NCBI GenBank assembly: GCA_030655135.1
Contig: JAURWC010000084.1
Coordinates: 186,001 to 250,000, forward strand
DNA: 64,000 bases
Source: Hyphomicrobiaceae bacterium
GTDB lineage: Bacteria > Pseudomonadota > Alphaproteobacteria > Rhizobiales > Hyphomicrobiaceae
Direction: 5' to 3'
How positions within the stretch are numbered: position 1 is the stretch's first letter; the number at the start of each line of letters is the position of its first letter. Made by a program: the position numbers and the translations under genes. Of the stretch, positions 8,546-18,879 are shown one piece after another. The notes below the pieces were generated by a model. The model had not been told where the DNA came from and ran no database searches. It worked only from the letters and a program-made list of their open reading frames with translations.

Positions 8546-9856
8546 ATGGCACGTTTTATCGATATCTTGACAAGCTGCGTTTCGCGCGCGGCAGAAAACA
8601 TATCACTGATCGCCTTTCTCGCTTTGTTCCCTATGTTCTTTTTCTACCATTTGGCCGCAGCCGCAGGTGTTCTTCCCTACGTATTCGGGTCACTATGGAG
8701 CAGCTGGAACGGCATCGCGGCGTTTCTGTTTGTGGTGCTTTTGGCAGTAACGCAGAAGGCATTTTCCGTATGGGACATCGCCGTATTAGTGTTGATCGCT
8801 ATATTTGCGGGATACGCTCTCTATCATTATTTTTTTGGACTCACGTGGCAGCAGTCACTCGCCCCTGCGCTGGAGTCGATCAAACTGATCCTAGGTATTT
8901 TAAGTCTATATGGGATTGGACGATTCTGGAAACGACCCGACAAAACTCAAAAGTGGCTCCTTTTATCTTCGTGGGCTGGCATCGTTTTAGCAAGCCTTTT
9001 GCTGATGAATATTGAAAATGGGGCATTCGTCGCGAGCGACAGATTTCGCAATCCCAATGCGGCAACGTACCAATGGTTCGCTCAAGCTTTCGCGTTCACG
9101 TCGTTGGCCTGTATCGCGTTTGCGCCCTCTCCCCGGTTACTCCCAATCGTCGTCGGCATTTCTCCAGTAGTCCTTTTCGTATTAAGCTCGCGGTCGGATT
9201 TAATCTCGCTATCTATCGTCGTCTTTGCGTGGGTCGCTCTGTGCGTTCTAATCCAGCCAAAGAAGCTATCATCCGTCGCATTAGCGCTAGCCGTATTCTC
9301 GTTAGCCGGCACAACGTTAGCGGTATCGTCGTTTTCCCGCGCCACATTACCAGGGCCGCAGAAAACTGAGGCCAAATCAGCGGCAAGCACGGCCGTTCGC
9401 AACAGGCAGCTGGAATTAAAGGACATAGCCCAGAGTGATTCATATAAAGAGCGCGCAGAACTTTTGAAATATGGTGTTAATGACATCATTTCGTCCCCTA
9501 TTGTAGGCAAATACGCCGGACAACTACAACGTGGCGGCTTCGGGGGCTACATTCACAACGCTTTGTCAGCTTGGCAGAACTTTGGTTTGATTGCGTTCAT
9601 TCTTTACTTGACGCTGGCGTTAAGCGCGTTGCTCATCGCTGCACGGCAGGTGCTTTTGAGAAATGCTAACTCCGAGTGGCATTTCGCTTTCTATGTCAGC
9701 TTATTCACATTTTTGTCGGTCGTGGCGGCGAAGTCAGTATATTGGCCGCTGCCGGCATTGGCTTGGGGACTTGTCGCTGGATTGTCGATTCGCAAATCGC
9801 AAAAAGTCGCATTCGTAAGTTCTGAGCCGGGCCACAAATCTAACTATCAATTTTAG
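8546..9856 (+). CDS. O-antigen polymerase (Wzy-like) membrane protein
   Basis: 436 residues with roughly ten to twelve hydrophobic segments (for example LIAFLALFPMFFFYHLAAAA and AWVALCVLI). A large periplasmic loop around residues 255-340 is followed by GGYIHNALSAWQNFGLIAF, a pattern seen in the Wzy/WaaL superfamily. It probably joins lipid-linked repeat units in the periplasm. The same family includes O-antigen ligases, but a more ligase-like protein is encoded at 35826-37154, so polymerase is the better guess. The stop is one base from the stop of the facing deacetylase gene, a tight tail-to-tail arrangement. Confidence 0.75.
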   Translation: MARFIDILTSCVSRAAENISLIAFLALFPMFFFYHLAAAAGVLPYVFGSLWSSWNGIAAFLFVVLLAVTQKAFSVWDIAVLVLIAIFAGYALYHYFFGLTWQQSLAPALESIKLILGILSLYGIGRFWKRPDKTQKWLLLSSWAGIVLASLLLMNIENGAFVASDRFRNPNAATYQWFAQAFAFTSLACIAFAPSPRLLPIVVGISPVVLFVLSSRSDLISLSIVVFAWVALCVLIQPKKLSSVALALAVFSLAGTTLAVSSFSRATLPGPQKTEAKSAASTAVRNRQLELKDIAQSDSYKERAELLKYGVNDIISSPIVGKYAGQLQRGGFGGYIHNALSAWQNFGLIAFILYLTLALSALLIAARQVLLRNANSEWHFAFYVSLFTFLSVVAAKSVYWPLPALAWGLVAGLSIRKSQKVAFVSSEPGHKSNYQF

Positions 9857-9857
9857 G

Positions 9858-11258
9858 TTATGATCGATTTGGTTCTAATGAGCCAAGATAAAGTTTATGG
9901 TCTTCTGCAGTTAGAAAATGTGAGTTGTGCCACAGCAATACGAACTCGCCATTGAATTTTAGACTTCGATATTTTAAGTCGTTTAATAATTGTTTAGCCT
10001 TCTGGCCGTAGCCAAGCCCCTGGTACTGATCAGAAATGACCGACGATTCCATCGCGATCAGCGGACGTTCTTGCAGCGTTAAAGTTTCTGACGTTGCAAG
10101 ATCGAATAGGTGAAACGAGTAGCAAGTACCGCACCGAAAACCGGGACTGTCGGCATAGCCGAGAGTGGTATCGTATGTCAGCCCAGTATTGTTAAGTGCC
10201 CTCGCTGTAATAGGCGTCCGCCATCGCAAAAAATGCTGTCGAGTTCCGATATCGGCCTGCTCAACGGCAGCGCGAGTCATGGCGGAGCGCAATAGTCCCA
10301 ACTCGCGCTGCAATTGCCCTTCATCGAGATACGTCTCGTAGCTTCCATGCAGGCCGATCTCGTGACCGCGCTCGTGAATACGCCCCATCAGCGAAAGAAC
10401 AAAGGGATCCTGTATCTCTGCAGATCCGTCTAGTCCGGGAACGGTTTTATCGGCGATGAAATAGAAGGCCATGGCATTGCCGGCGCGTTCATTGACGTCC
10501 ATCATCCAGTCGAAGGTATTGGCTGGATCCCAGCGGTACGTGCCAAGGCGGGCGCCTGCGTAGCCAAGAGCGCGTCGGCTAGCCGACACGAGATTGCGCC
10601 GTTTGAGAACGTCGCCGCCAGCCTGGCGCAGCAGAGTCTTGAAGGAACGGCTTGACGCGAGATAAGGCTCGTCGACATCGCAGGTGACGAAGGAAGTCGC
10701 TTGCCGCACTTTGCGCTTGAGCGACGGCCATAGCCGCTTCATCGCGCTCCATAGCACCTCCACGTATTCGTTGACGATCGGACGCCGAAGAAATCCCTCT
10801 CGGTGCGCCAGACTTTCGCTACCGGGAAATCGGCCGTGCAGGTCTTCTACCGGGGAAGCAACTTCTTCGTACCTCGTCAGCATGAAGAAGGCACTTCCGA
10901 AAATATCGATCGGCAACCGTATCTCGGTTCCACTCAGCGCGAATTTGATCCGCGCATCGCCATAGATCACGGGAAGGTTAGGGCTTACAAGAACCGCTTC
11001 TGGCAGCGCGGCACCCGCGTCCCAAGAGTCGAGCGGCCTAGCGGGCATCGATCGTGGCGTCAGCCATAAGTCGTTTTCGATCGCTAGCAGAATGTCTGGC
11101 AGGATCAGACGCCTGTCCGACCCTTCAAGCGCGATGCGAGTTTGGAGCGCGTCACTGACGACGCGCCGCCATCTCAAACCGAGGAATTCTCCAAGCAGTG
11201 TGCCTAAAACATAGTCTCTTTCGGCGTGGCGGCCCGCCGGCATCTCAATGATCAACAC
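9858..11258 (-). CDS. Polysaccharide deacetylase family protein with DUF7033-like N-terminus
   Basis: 466 residues. The N-terminal 190 residues (containing LPIDIFGSAFFMLTRYEE) resemble the DUF7033 region found before NodB-like deacetylase domains. The deacetylase domain begins with TSFVTCDVDEP (D194 and D196) and has the metal-binding GHEIGLHGSYETY (H299 and H304), corresponding to the H-x3-5-H motif. Such enzymes remove N-acetyl groups from amino sugars. It is the last gene of the minus-strand operon, seven bases after the GNAT gene. The context suggests it edits an N-acetylated sugar of the polymer made here. No signal peptide is obvious, so action on a cytoplasmic lipid-linked intermediate is possible. 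Confidence 0.8.
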   Translation of the reverse strand: MLIIEMPAGRHAERDYVLGTLLGEFLGLRWRRVVSDALQTRIALEGSDRRLILPDILLAIENDLWLTPRSMPARPLDSWDAGAALPEAVLVSPNLPVIYGDARIKFALSGTEIRLPIDIFGSAFFMLTRYEEVASPVEDLHGRFPGSESLAHREGFLRRPIVNEYVEVLWSAMKRLWPSLKRKVRQATSFVTCDVDEPYLASSRSFKTLLRQAGGDVLKRRNLVSASRRALGYAGARLGTYRWDPANTFDWMMDVNERAGNAMAFYFIADKTVPGLDGSAEIQDPFVLSLMGRIHERGHEIGLHGSYETYLDEGQLQRELGLLRSAMTRAAVEQADIGTRQHFLRWRTPITARALNNTGLTYDTTLGYADSPGFRCGTCYSFHLFDLATSETLTLQERPLIAMESSVISDQYQGLGYGQKAKQLLNDLKYRSLKFNGEFVLLWHNSHFLTAEDHKLYLGSLEPNRS

Positions 11259-11265
11259 AGCTTGC

Positions 11266-12249
11266 TCATAAGGTACGGAGGGATAATAGAGCGGCGCGCA
11301 CTCGCAAAAGTGGAGAAGGTGTACGAGTCAAGTGAAAGTACGGAACCTGCTCAGCGCCGAAACCACGGAAGAAGCGCTCCACTGGCTCCATCATCGAGCC
11401 TTCGAAATCGAAAGTCCGCGATACAGTGGCGGCAAATCGGATGGCTTCCCAGAGGCAATAACTTGTCGCCCCGCTGTTGCGAAGGTCAGGATCGCCCCCT
11501 CCTGCCAGGTAGTAGGCTCGGTCACTGTCCCACACGATATATGCGCCTGCGTGAACGCGGCCGTCCGCATCCTCGGCCAGAAAAATCTTCCGTTGCCCTC
11601 TAGACGCGCAGACTTCGTCCAGCCTGGCGAGATACCCGCGTGAATAGGGTACGCAAATACCTTGCCGCTCGAACGTTTTGTTGTTGACGGCAACGAATGC
11701 ATCGAGCGTCGGTTCAGCCCTGAGCCGCACACTAAAGCGCAGCCCGGCCTTACGCACGTCCCCGCGTACTTTGCTTTGGAATCTGGACCAGACCGTAGCC
11801 TCGTCGCACAAATTGTCGATGACGTATGTGTAACGCGTAGTCTGATTGAAACCTGCCCAATGGAAGGCCAACCAGTTTGTCATGCTGGTATTCCAAGCCT
11901 GAGAGTAATGCGCATAGGGGGGTAACTGAGCAATCAACTCTTCGAGAATATCTTTCTCTCGGCCCAGCCGTTCGGCCGTCTTTGCGGTTGTTGGAGCGAT
12001 CCAAGGACCGAGGAATTGAGTCAAAGCCGGCTGCGTCAGCACGCGTAAGCCAAATCGCCGGGTGTCGGCGAATGGTAGCGCGCCCACAATCCTGCCATCT
12101 CGCAGGCTCAACGCCACATTCCAACCCTCGACACCGCAGGTGGCATCCAACCACCATGCCTGTTGGAATAGAGGAACATCAAGCCGATCGGCGCACAGTT
12201 CGCGGTAGCGATCTCGCGTGGTCATTGTGATGGGCCCACCAAACATCAT
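11266..12249 (-). CDS. FemAB/GNAT-like acyltransferase
   Basis: 327 residues. It has the shape of the FemAB-like double-GNAT family: DVPLFQQAWWLDATCG near the start, then an acyltransferase half with SKVRGDVRKAGLRFSV and KIFLAEDADGRVHAGAYIVWD, and near the end ATSYCLWEAIRFA and FDFEGSMMEPVERFFRGFG. In polysaccharide clusters these proteins are thought to attach acyl or aminoacyl groups to sugars, though few have been tested. Two starts are possible, ATG 12249 and ATG 12225; neither has a decisive ribosome site. It sits between the formyltransferase and deacetylase genes with gaps of 8 and 7 bases, so the three are very likely cotranslated and may act on the same sugar. Confidence 0.75.
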   Translation of the reverse strand: MMFGGPITMTTRDRYRELCADRLDVPLFQQAWWLDATCGVEGWNVALSLRDGRIVGALPFADTRRFGLRVLTQPALTQFLGPWIAPTTAKTAERLGREKDILEELIAQLPPYAHYSQAWNTSMTNWLAFHWAGFNQTTRYTYVIDNLCDEATVWSRFQSKVRGDVRKAGLRFSVRLRAEPTLDAFVAVNNKTFERQGICVPYSRGYLARLDEVCASRGQRKIFLAEDADGRVHAGAYIVWDSDRAYYLAGGGDPDLRNSGATSYCLWEAIRFAATVSRTFDFEGSMMEPVERFFRGFGAEQVPYFHLTRTPSPLLRVRAALLSLRTL

Positions 12250-12257
12250 GTCAGTCG

Positions 12258-13208
12258 CTAGTTCCTAATCACGATGTGGCGAGCTAGTTGAAGAAGGGAA
12301 AAGCGAACCGACAATTTAATCTTACCATCGGCGCAAGCGATGAAATACCCCTCCTTTCCTCTGTGAACAGTCCCTGGGGCAGCACAGGGCGGACCATATT
12401 GGTAGTCGCCAATTCGCCAGCGCTGCCCGCGATTGATGCCGCTCGGCGGCGGTATACAATTCAACCATTCCTCGGTGCCACGCAGAAGGTTCCATATTCT
12501 TTCAAGCGGCCAATGCGCCCAATCTATCAATTTCTCATGCTCAATGTTCTTGATGTTTCGCGCACGCCGTGTTGGAGACACTAACGATTGCGAGCAGCGC
12601 GATGCCGTTCCATTTTCAATGTCCTCTAGCGACTTTAAAAGTATCCGCGAGCCTGAATGCCCAATGACTCGATCAAGCCAATCTTGCGACCTAATTCCTA
12701 AATCCACCGCGATCCGCTCCTGAGAGATGATATCGCCGGTGTCTTCACCCGCATCAATGTAGTGAACTGTCACTCCCGGGCATAAAACCATATTGAAATA
12801 CTGCCAGAACACTGGATTCGGACCGCGATACTCCGGAAGAAAAGAAGGATGAAGATTAATCGCGCCATGCTTCGGTGTCTGGAACACAGCAGGCGGTAAT
12901 AGCTGCGACATCGAGTAGACTACTAGGATATCGGGAGCAAGCTGCGAACTCCACTGGCTAAACTTCTCAAGACCTTCCTTCGTAAGGCGGAAGTAGGGAA
13001 TGCCTTGCTTGTTGCAATATTGCTCGAGTGTCTGCAATCCGGGAGCAAGGCGTCCGACCACCCGACGGCTTACTAATCTGATAGCCTTACCAGCTCCGTT
13101 CCTGGCGTCAAACGAAGTAGATTCGGCGATGCCGACTATTTCATGTTTCGACGATGTCAACGGTTCAACGATCCTCGACAACCCCTGCGTTATTAGGACA
13201 ATCCTCAT
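12258..13208 (-). CDS. Formyltransferase family protein (sugar or amine N-formyltransferase)
   Basis: 316 residues. The 10-formyltetrahydrofolate transferase core is present: AINLHPSFLPEYRGPNP contains the catalytic N118 and H120, and DAGEDTGDI supplies D156. The C-terminal part (about 200-316) does not look like the tRNA-binding domain of methionyl-tRNA formyltransferase. The context points to formylation of an amino sugar, as in known N-formylated O-antigens. Start ATG 13208 was preferred because MRIVLITQGL begins the Rossmann fold directly. It lies 4 bases after wzx and 8 bases before the GNAT gene. A substrate amine could be created by the deacetylase at the end of the operon (inference). 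Confidence 0.8.
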   Translation of the reverse strand: MRIVLITQGLSRIVEPLTSSKHEIVGIAESTSFDARNGAGKAIRLVSRRVVGRLAPGLQTLEQYCNKQGIPYFRLTKEGLEKFSQWSSQLAPDILVVYSMSQLLPPAVFQTPKHGAINLHPSFLPEYRGPNPVFWQYFNMVLCPGVTVHYIDAGEDTGDIISQERIAVDLGIRSQDWLDRVIGHSGSRILLKSLEDIENGTASRCSQSLVSPTRRARNIKNIEHEKLIDWAHWPLERIWNLLRGTEEWLNCIPPPSGINRGQRWRIGDYQYGPPCAAPGTVHRGKEGYFIACADGKIKLSVRFSLLQLARHIVIRN

Positions 13209-13212
13209 AAAG

Positions 13213-14475
13213 TTATCTATCCTGGACGATACGGCTCTTGGCAAACCCGAACGTTAAACAGAGGTTTATCGAATACATCACGCAATAACCAACACTGAAA
13301 AGCATTGTACAGATCTCAATCGATCCAGAAAGCCAACCCAATATGAGCGCCCCAGTGATCACAACAATTAGCGACAATTGCCAGAGGAGATCATAGCGCT
13401 GCTTCTCAGCGATTATAAACATTGAACTTAGCGCGCTGCTTACGAATTGCATGTAGTACATCGGCGCTAAAATTTGCGTCAAAACGCCGGCTCGATACCA
13501 TTCCTCGCCAAACACAAAAGAAAACAGATCCGGCGAAAAAACAACAAGGACCAAAAATGGTGGTAAGTAGAGAAGAGCCATCGCGCGGAATGTGCGAAAG
13601 TATAGATCGACGCAAGACCCTGTCCTTTTGTACTCGACACTTGCTTGCTGCCTGAAAACATCCGAAACTGCGGCCCCCACAAGCTGCATTGGCAGTCCAA
13701 TAACTTGCTGACTGAGAGAATAAAGGCCAGCAGCGGCTGCTCCAAATGACACAGGCATAAGCAGCACTGGCAACCGCAGCGAAATAATATTGATCACATG
13801 CGCTAAAATAAGCATTCGAGGAAAATCGCGATAACGGGTTGCTGTACGGGTCAGCATCGAATTCCGCAGCTGGACGCGGAGTTGCTGTAGCCGCGGGGCG
13901 CCTGCGCCGACAAGATACGTTACGCAAATGAGCTGGCCTACCAAAAATCCAAGTATCAAACCTTGTGATGTGCCTTGTCCGCCGAAATAGATGCCCGCGG
14001 CGGCGAAAGCTGCGCCCTGCGCGCTCCGACTCACCGCGATATCTCTAAAGCACTTTAGTCGGTTCAACCAACAGGTGAAAATCTGAGTGGCGCCTGAAAA
14101 AAGGATCGAAATAGGCAAAAGCCCATACGTCCAGTTAAGCGTACCGTTGGGAACCAGGAAAAACAGAATTGCAAGAATTGCAGCAACGCACAATGCAGTA
14201 ACGGCGACGCAAAGGCTTGCCAAAACAAATAAATGTATTGCTATTAAATCGCTTCGGGGCAAGTTTAACGCTAGCTCAAATCGCCCGGTACTAGCAACTG
14301 TGATGATCGCAGCGAGGGCAGTATAAACAGCAAAAATGCCAAAGTCGGCGGGAGAATAAAACCTGGTTAGGATAGGGCTGACAGCAATTGGGATAGCCTG
14401 TGCGACTAAGGCACCGCTCGTCAAAGTGATAACGTTCTTCGCGAACTCTCCTAATGGCAGAGGCTTATATCTCAT
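13213..14475 (-). CDS. wzx: Oligosaccharide flippase (Wzx-like, PST family)
   Basis: 420 residues with about twelve transmembrane helices. The N-terminus (NVITLTSGALVAQAIPIAV, then SPILTRFYSPADFGIFAVY) is the classic PST/Wzx signature, and VFGEEWYRAG near residue 330 is also typical. It should flip undecaprenyl-linked repeat units from the cytoplasmic to the periplasmic face for the Wzy polymerase. Encoded between wbpE and the formyltransferase in the same operon. The 121-base gap upstream of it is the largest in the operon, so an internal promoter is possible. Confidence 0.88.
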   Translation of the reverse strand: MRYKPLPLGEFAKNVITLTSGALVAQAIPIAVSPILTRFYSPADFGIFAVYTALAAIITVASTGRFELALNLPRSDLIAIHLFVLASLCVAVTALCVAAILAILFFLVPNGTLNWTYGLLPISILFSGATQIFTCWLNRLKCFRDIAVSRSAQGAAFAAAGIYFGGQGTSQGLILGFLVGQLICVTYLVGAGAPRLQQLRVQLRNSMLTRTATRYRDFPRMLILAHVINIISLRLPVLLMPVSFGAAAAGLYSLSQQVIGLPMQLVGAAVSDVFRQQASVEYKRTGSCVDLYFRTFRAMALLYLPPFLVLVVFSPDLFSFVFGEEWYRAGVLTQILAPMYYMQFVSSALSSMFIIAEKQRYDLLWQLSLIVVITGALILGWLSGSIEICTMLFSVGYCVMYSINLCLTFGFAKSRIVQDR

Positions 14476-14596
14476 TGATCGCCGATCTGCTGCGGTTGTC
14501 TCCGGCGAAATTTACTATCCAGTAGCACATCCGTTGGGCCGTAAAACATCCGCTGCTTTACTCCGCATGCTGCATGCAACATCGCCGCTGTTTTAC

Positions 14597-15703
14597 TCAA
14601 CGCAGTGCCTTTCCCAAGCTCTCGACGACCCGCTGCTGTTCTGCCGGATCGAGGTAGGGATGCATCGGCAGGCTGAGCACGCGTTCAGCCAGTCGTTCCG
14701 AGACAGATAATGAGCCATGCACACGGCAGAGGTTGCGATACGCCGTCTGTTGGTGCAGGGCGATGGGATAGTGAATTGCGGTAGGAATACCGTGGTCACG
14801 CAGCGATGCGGCCACACGATCTCGACCTTCGGACTGGAGAGTAAATTGGGCCCAGACACTAGTGCGATCCGGACGCACAACAGGCAACTGGATGGCACCA
14901 AGGCCCGACAGCAGTTCCAAATAGCGGTTGCCAATGGCGATGCGCTGTTCGATTTCCCACTCAAACCGCTCAAGCTTTCCCAAGACTACTGCGCACTGGA
15001 TGGTGTCCATACGCCCGCAAACGCCTAGTCGCGTGTGATGATAGCGCCGTTCCTGTCCATGGATGCGGATCTCACGCATGATTGCCGCCAACTTCGCATC
15101 GGACGTGAAAACGGCACCACCGTCGCCATAGCAGCCCAGGGGTTTACTCGGAAAAAAGCTGGTACAGCCAATAGTGGATAGTGCACCGCTCCGCCGCCCC
15201 TGATACACGGCCCCAAAACTCTGCGCCGCGTCCTCGATAACTGCAAGGCCACGCTCACCGGCAATCGCATTGATTTCAGCCATGTCGGCTGGCTGGCCAT
15301 ACAGTGACACCGGCATGATTGCCCGGCTTCTATCGGAAATGGCGGCAGAAACTTGCCGTACGTCAATATTGGCCGTGTCAGGCTCCACGTCGACGAACAC
15401 CGGTGTGGCGCCGACCAGTGCAATTACTTCGGCCGTAGCGGCGAAGGTGAAGGGAGAGGTAATGATCTCGTCCCCAGGGCCAACTCCGAGAGCCATGAGG
15501 GCGATCAGGAGCGCATCGGTGCCGGACGAGACGGTGATGCACTCAGCTCCAACAAAGGAGCCTAGTTTATCCTCGAGCTCGCGGACTTCAGGACCCATAA
15601 TGAATTGTCCGTGGTCAAGTACCGCTTGAATACGCGTTCCGATAGAAGGGCGTAGTGACGCGTACTGGGCCCTGAGGTCGATAAATTCCACAGGCTTACT
15701 CAT
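14597..15703 (-). CDS. wbpE: DegT/DnrJ/EryC1/StrS aminotransferase, WbpE-like
   Basis: 368 residues; PLP-dependent sugar aminotransferase. Visible features are [17 protein letters not shown] near residue 60, the phosphate/PLP-contacting EDAAQSFGA, and [17 protein letters not shown] with the Schiff-base lysine at about 187. In the Pseudomonas/Bordetella pathway WbpE/WlbC converts UDP-GlcNAc(3-keto)A to the 3-amino uronic acid using glutamate. The identification relies on its place directly after wbpD, wbpB and wbpA homologues. ATG 15703 was chosen since it overlaps the wbpD stop as ATGA and has GGAG upstream; a GTG at 15715 is in frame. Confidence 0.88.
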   Translation of the reverse strand: MSKPVEFIDLRAQYASLRPSIGTRIQAVLDHGQFIMGPEVRELEDKLGSFVGAECITVSSGTDALLIALMALGVGPGDEIITSPFTFAATAEVIALVGATPVFVDVEPDTANIDVRQVSAAISDRSRAIMPVSLYGQPADMAEINAIAGERGLAVIEDAAQSFGAVYQGRRSGALSTIGCTSFFPSKPLGCYGDGGAVFTSDAKLAAIMREIRIHGQERRYHHTRLGVCGRMDTIQCAVVLGKLERFEWEIEQRIAIGNRYLELLSGLGAIQLPVVRPDRTSVWAQFTLQSEGRDRVAASLRDHGIPTAIHYPIALHQQTAYRNLCRVHGSLSVSERLAERVLSLPMHPYLDPAEQQRVVESLGKALR

Positions 15704-16260
15704 GCGCGCCGACACTCCGTATCGGTGATGTAATAACTGACCCCGGCTTCACTCGCCACCAGACCGGTTCCTTGCAGGCGCACGCCTGTCTCGTCCAGCC
15801 ACCCTACCCGACGTGCAGGAACACCGACCATTAGGGCAAAGGCCGGCACGTCGTGCGTGATGACGGCACCCGCCCCGACAAACGCGAATTCGCCGATAGT
15901 AGCGCCGCAGACAATCGTGCAGTTGGCACCCAGTGTCGCGCCGCGCTTCACCAAGGTCGGACGGTACTCTGCCTTGCGGGCGATCGCCGATCTCGGGTTG
16001 TGCACGTTCGTGAAAACCATGCTGGGACCGCAGAAAACATCGTCCTCCAGCCTCACGGCGTCATAGACGGACACATTGTTCTGGATCTTCACATTGTTGC
16101 CGATGACGACATCGTTGCCAATGAAGACGTTCTGACCAAGGGAACAGTCGTTGCCAATCCGGGCTCCGCCACACACGTGCGCCCAATGCCAGATGCGGCT
16201 GCCATCGCCGACTTGCGCACCGTCGTCGACGATCGCGGTGGGATGGATTAAATGCGCCAT
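15700..16260 (-). CDS. wbpD: UDP-3-amino-uronic acid N-acetyltransferase, WbpD-like
   Basis: 186 residues, a left-handed beta-helix acetyltransferase. Hexapeptide repeats run from [17 protein letters not shown] through [20 protein letters not shown] to about residue 140. It has [13 protein letters not shown] and FTNVHNPRS, both characteristic of WbpD/WlbB. It acetylates the 3-amino group to give UDP-2,3-diacetamido-2,3-dideoxy-glucuronic acid. Start ATG 16260 begins [12 protein letters not shown] like its homologues. It is one base after wbpB and overlaps wbpE by 4 bases, so translation is coupled. Confidence 0.9.
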   Translation of the reverse strand: MAHLIHPTAIVDDGAQVGDGSRIWHWAHVCGGARIGNDCSLGQNVFIGNDVVIGNNVKIQNNVSVYDAVRLEDDVFCGPSMVFTNVHNPRSAIARKAEYRPTLVKRGATLGANCTIVCGATIGEFAFVGAGAVITHDVPAFALMVGVPARRVGWLDETGVRLQGTGLVASEAGVSYYITDTECRRA

Positions 16261-16261
16261 C

Positions 16262-17320
16262 TCAGTAGTCCAACGGCAGCGCGACCCGCTTGCCGTCACG
16301 GGCTGACAGATAGATTGCGATAAGTGTTTCAAGCGACTTCAGTCCCTCGCGGCCATCGGTCTCGGGTTGAGCTTCGCCCCGCAAGGTGGCAATGACATTG
16401 TCGTAGTAAAGAGCATGCCCAAAGCCGTACACCGACGTTGTCTGGTAGGACGCGCCGGCGACCTTCTCGTCGTCTACGTCAGGCTCCTCGAACTCCCAAT
16501 GCTGGATCTCGTTGACAGCAACTCCGCCGACGCGAACTGTGCCCTTTTCACCAATGATCGTGATGCTGCCTTCTAAATTTTTTGGATACGTCAACAGCGT
16601 GACATTCATCGAACCCAGCGCTCCCGAACGCCAGCGGAGCGACACTACGCCGGTATCCTCCGTTTCGACGTTGCGCGCGAGCGTCGCGGTGTAAGCGTGC
16701 AGGCTGTCGATCGGGCCAATGAGCCAGTCCAATAGGTCAACGTAGTGGCTGGCCTGATTCATGAATGCGCCTCCATCAAACTCCCATGTGCCACGCCACG
16801 CGGCAGCATCGTAATACTCCTGGGGGCGCGTCCAAAATACGTTGATGTTGACCATAAAAATTCGGCCGAAACGCTTCTTGTCAAAAGCGCGCTTCAACAA
16901 TTGAAGCGTGGCATTGCGGCGGTTCTGCTTGACGACAAAGAGACGAACGTTAGCCTCGTCACAGGCTCTGACCATACGCAAGCCTTCATGCCAACGCGTT
17001 GCCATAGGCTTCTCGGTCAAAACATGCCGGCCGCTCTGCGCGATCCGGACCGTCTGCTCTGGATGGAGACCACTTGGTGTTGTCAGCGCTACGATGTCTG
17101 CCGACGTCTCGCGCAGCATACTCTCCAGACTCGAGTGTCCACGAGCACCCGTTTCCTGCTTAGCCAGCTGGAGCGCGGACGAGTCGATGTCACAGACGTC
17201 GACGAGTTCGACCCTTTCTGCATGCTGCCGCAATGATGCGAAGTGGTTTTGCGAGATACGGCCACAACCCACAAGCGCAAAGCGGATCTTCCGATCGGTG
17301 ACTGTTGCATAATTCCGCAT
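16262..17320 (-). CDS. wbpB: Gfo/Idh/MocA oxidoreductase, WbpB-like
   Basis: 352 residues. The NAD-binding Rossmann motif is [18 protein letters not shown], with the EKPMATRW motif at about residue 100 that is diagnostic for the Gfo/Idh/MocA family. The C-terminal alpha/beta domain includes [18 protein letters not shown]. WbpB/WlbA oxidises the 3-hydroxyl of UDP-GlcNAcA to a ketone, the step between WbpA and WbpE; in studied systems the NADH is recycled with 2-oxoglutarate. Two bases after wbpA and one before wbpD. Confidence 0.9.
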   Translation of the reverse strand: MRNYATVTDRKIRFALVGCGRISQNHFASLRQHAERVELVDVCDIDSSALQLAKQETGARGHSSLESMLRETSADIVALTTPSGLHPEQTVRIAQSGRHVLTEKPMATRWHEGLRMVRACDEANVRLFVVKQNRRNATLQLLKRAFDKKRFGRIFMVNINVFWTRPQEYYDAAAWRGTWEFDGGAFMNQASHYVDLLDWLIGPIDSLHAYTATLARNVETEDTGVVSLRWRSGALGSMNVTLLTYPKNLEGSITIIGEKGTVRVGGVAVNEIQHWEFEEPDVDDEKVAGASYQTTSVYGFGHALYYDNVIATLRGEAQPETDGREGLKSLETLIAIYLSARDGKRVALPLDY

Positions 17321-17322
17321 AG

Positions 17323-18627
17323 CTACGCCTTTATAATATGCTCCGCTGCCCCGAGAAACTTGCCGCGGGAGTCGACAATGATTTTCGAGTTATGTTTGAT
17401 CAAATCATAGTCAAATCGGTCATGATCAGTCGCTAAGAGCACGCAATCATAAGACGAGAGCGATGCTTTTGTCAGTTCTACACTCGAAAGGTCGAAACAA
17501 TGTCCGCGCAGCTTCGGGAACGCGGGAATGTGCGGGTCTGAGTATGCGACCAAGGCGCCGAGATCACGCAATTTTTCCATTATTGCGACCGAAGGCGACT
17601 CGCGCATGTCATCAACGTTTTTCTTGTAGGCTATTCCAAGAACGAGAATACTGCTGCCATTCACCGACATGTAGCGCTGATTAAGTGCAGAGACGACTTT
17701 GCCGATGACAAAGTCAGGCATGGTTGAGTTCACTTCGCCTGCCAACTCGATAAAGCGCGAGTTGACACCAAATTCGCGCGCTTTCCAAGTCAGGTAAAAA
17801 GGATCGATCGGGATACAGTGGCCGCCTAAACCAGGGCCCGGATAATACGGCACAAAGCCGAACGGCTTGGTGGCTGCAGCACGGATAACTTCGTAAATAT
17901 CGATACCCATCTTGTCGGCAACGATTTTCATTTCGTTGACAAGGCCGATGTTAACTGCGCGGTGAATATTCTCCAGAAGCTTTGTCAGTTCGGCGGCGCG
18001 AGTTGAACTGAGCGGCACGACCGTATCGACGGCTTTGCTATAAAGCGCCATGCCGGCCTCGAGACAATTTTCGGTTACCCCGCCGCAAATCTTGGGAATC
18101 GTCCGGGTTGTAAAATTGGGGTTGCCCGGATCCTCACGCTCGGGCGAGTACACAAGGAAGAAATCATCGCCCACACTCAAGCCGCGCGTTTGAACTTTGG
18201 GCAGGAGTATTTCATCAGTAGTTCCCGGAAACGTAGTGCTTTCCAGTGACAGCATCTGCCCTTGCCGCAAATATGGCGCCAAGCTGTCGAAGGTGTCGAC
18301 AACAAAACTCAGATCAGGCTCGCGATGTTTGTCGAGCGGAGTCGGGACACATAGAATAAGAACGTCGACTTCATCGGCACGAGAGAAGTCTGTTGTGGGC
18401 TCAAACCCTGTCTCAGTGGCTGCAGCGAGGCGCGCGGCGGGAATATGCTCGATGTAGCTGCGGCCGCCCTTGAGCGCGTCCACTTTGGCCTCGTCGATAT
18501 CGAATCCAACGACCCTGTAGCCGACTTCGTTGAATCTCAGGACCAGCGGCAGTCCCACATAGCCCAAACCGACGATACCGATCACCGCCGTCTTTTGCTC
18601 AATACGTTCAATCAGTTTCGACAGCAA
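17323..18627 (-). CDS. wbpA: UDP-N-acetylglucosamine 6-dehydrogenase, WbpA-like
   Basis: 434 residues in the UDP-glucose/GDP-mannose dehydrogenase family. The dinucleotide-binding motif is [13 protein letters not shown], followed by [26 protein letters not shown], and the catalytic-cysteine loop [14 protein letters not shown]. The C-terminal domain has [15 protein letters not shown]. It oxidises C6 of UDP-GlcNAc to the uronic acid, the first pathway step. I prefer a TTG start at 18627, because TGAGGAAT lies just upstream and the protein then begins as in homologues; an upstream TTG at 18699 would add 24 unconserved residues. First gene of the eight-gene operon. Confidence 0.9.
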   Translation of the reverse strand: MLSKLIERIEQKTAVIGIVGLGYVGLPLVLRFNEVGYRVVGFDIDEAKVDALKGGRSYIEHIPAARLAAATETGFEPTTDFSRADEVDVLILCVPTPLDKHREPDLSFVVDTFDSLAPYLRQGQMLSLESTTFPGTTDEILLPKVQTRGLSVGDDFFLVYSPEREDPGNPNFTTRTIPKICGGVTENCLEAGMALYSKAVDTVVPLSSTRAAELTKLLENIHRAVNIGLVNEMKIVADKMGIDIYEVIRAAATKPFGFVPYYPGPGLGGHCIPIDPFYLTWKAREFGVNSRFIELAGEVNSTMPDFVIGKVVSALNQRYMSVNGSSILVLGIAYKKNVDDMRESPSVAIMEKLRDLGALVAYSDPHIPAFPKLRGHCFDLSSVELTKASLSSYDCVLLATDHDRFDYDLIKHNSKIIVDSRGKFLGAAEHIIKA

Positions 18628-18879
18628 AATATATTCCTCAAGGTGTTCGACCAACGCGTCACTCAGCGCAAGCAGGCAGGGCCGTACCTTATCCCGCAAC
18701 GCAATGCACGCGGCAAAATTCCTGGATGTCTCGGCCGTTTGCGCCGTCGCGTTTGCACGTCGCTACCAATAGTACTTAGTGCGCGGAATGAGCAAGCTAC
18801 GAACCTACGTCGCGACCCCAATTCGTGTTAGTATCGGTCGGCATTTCCAGTTCTGCTTGCCATCTGCAGGCGAACGTCA

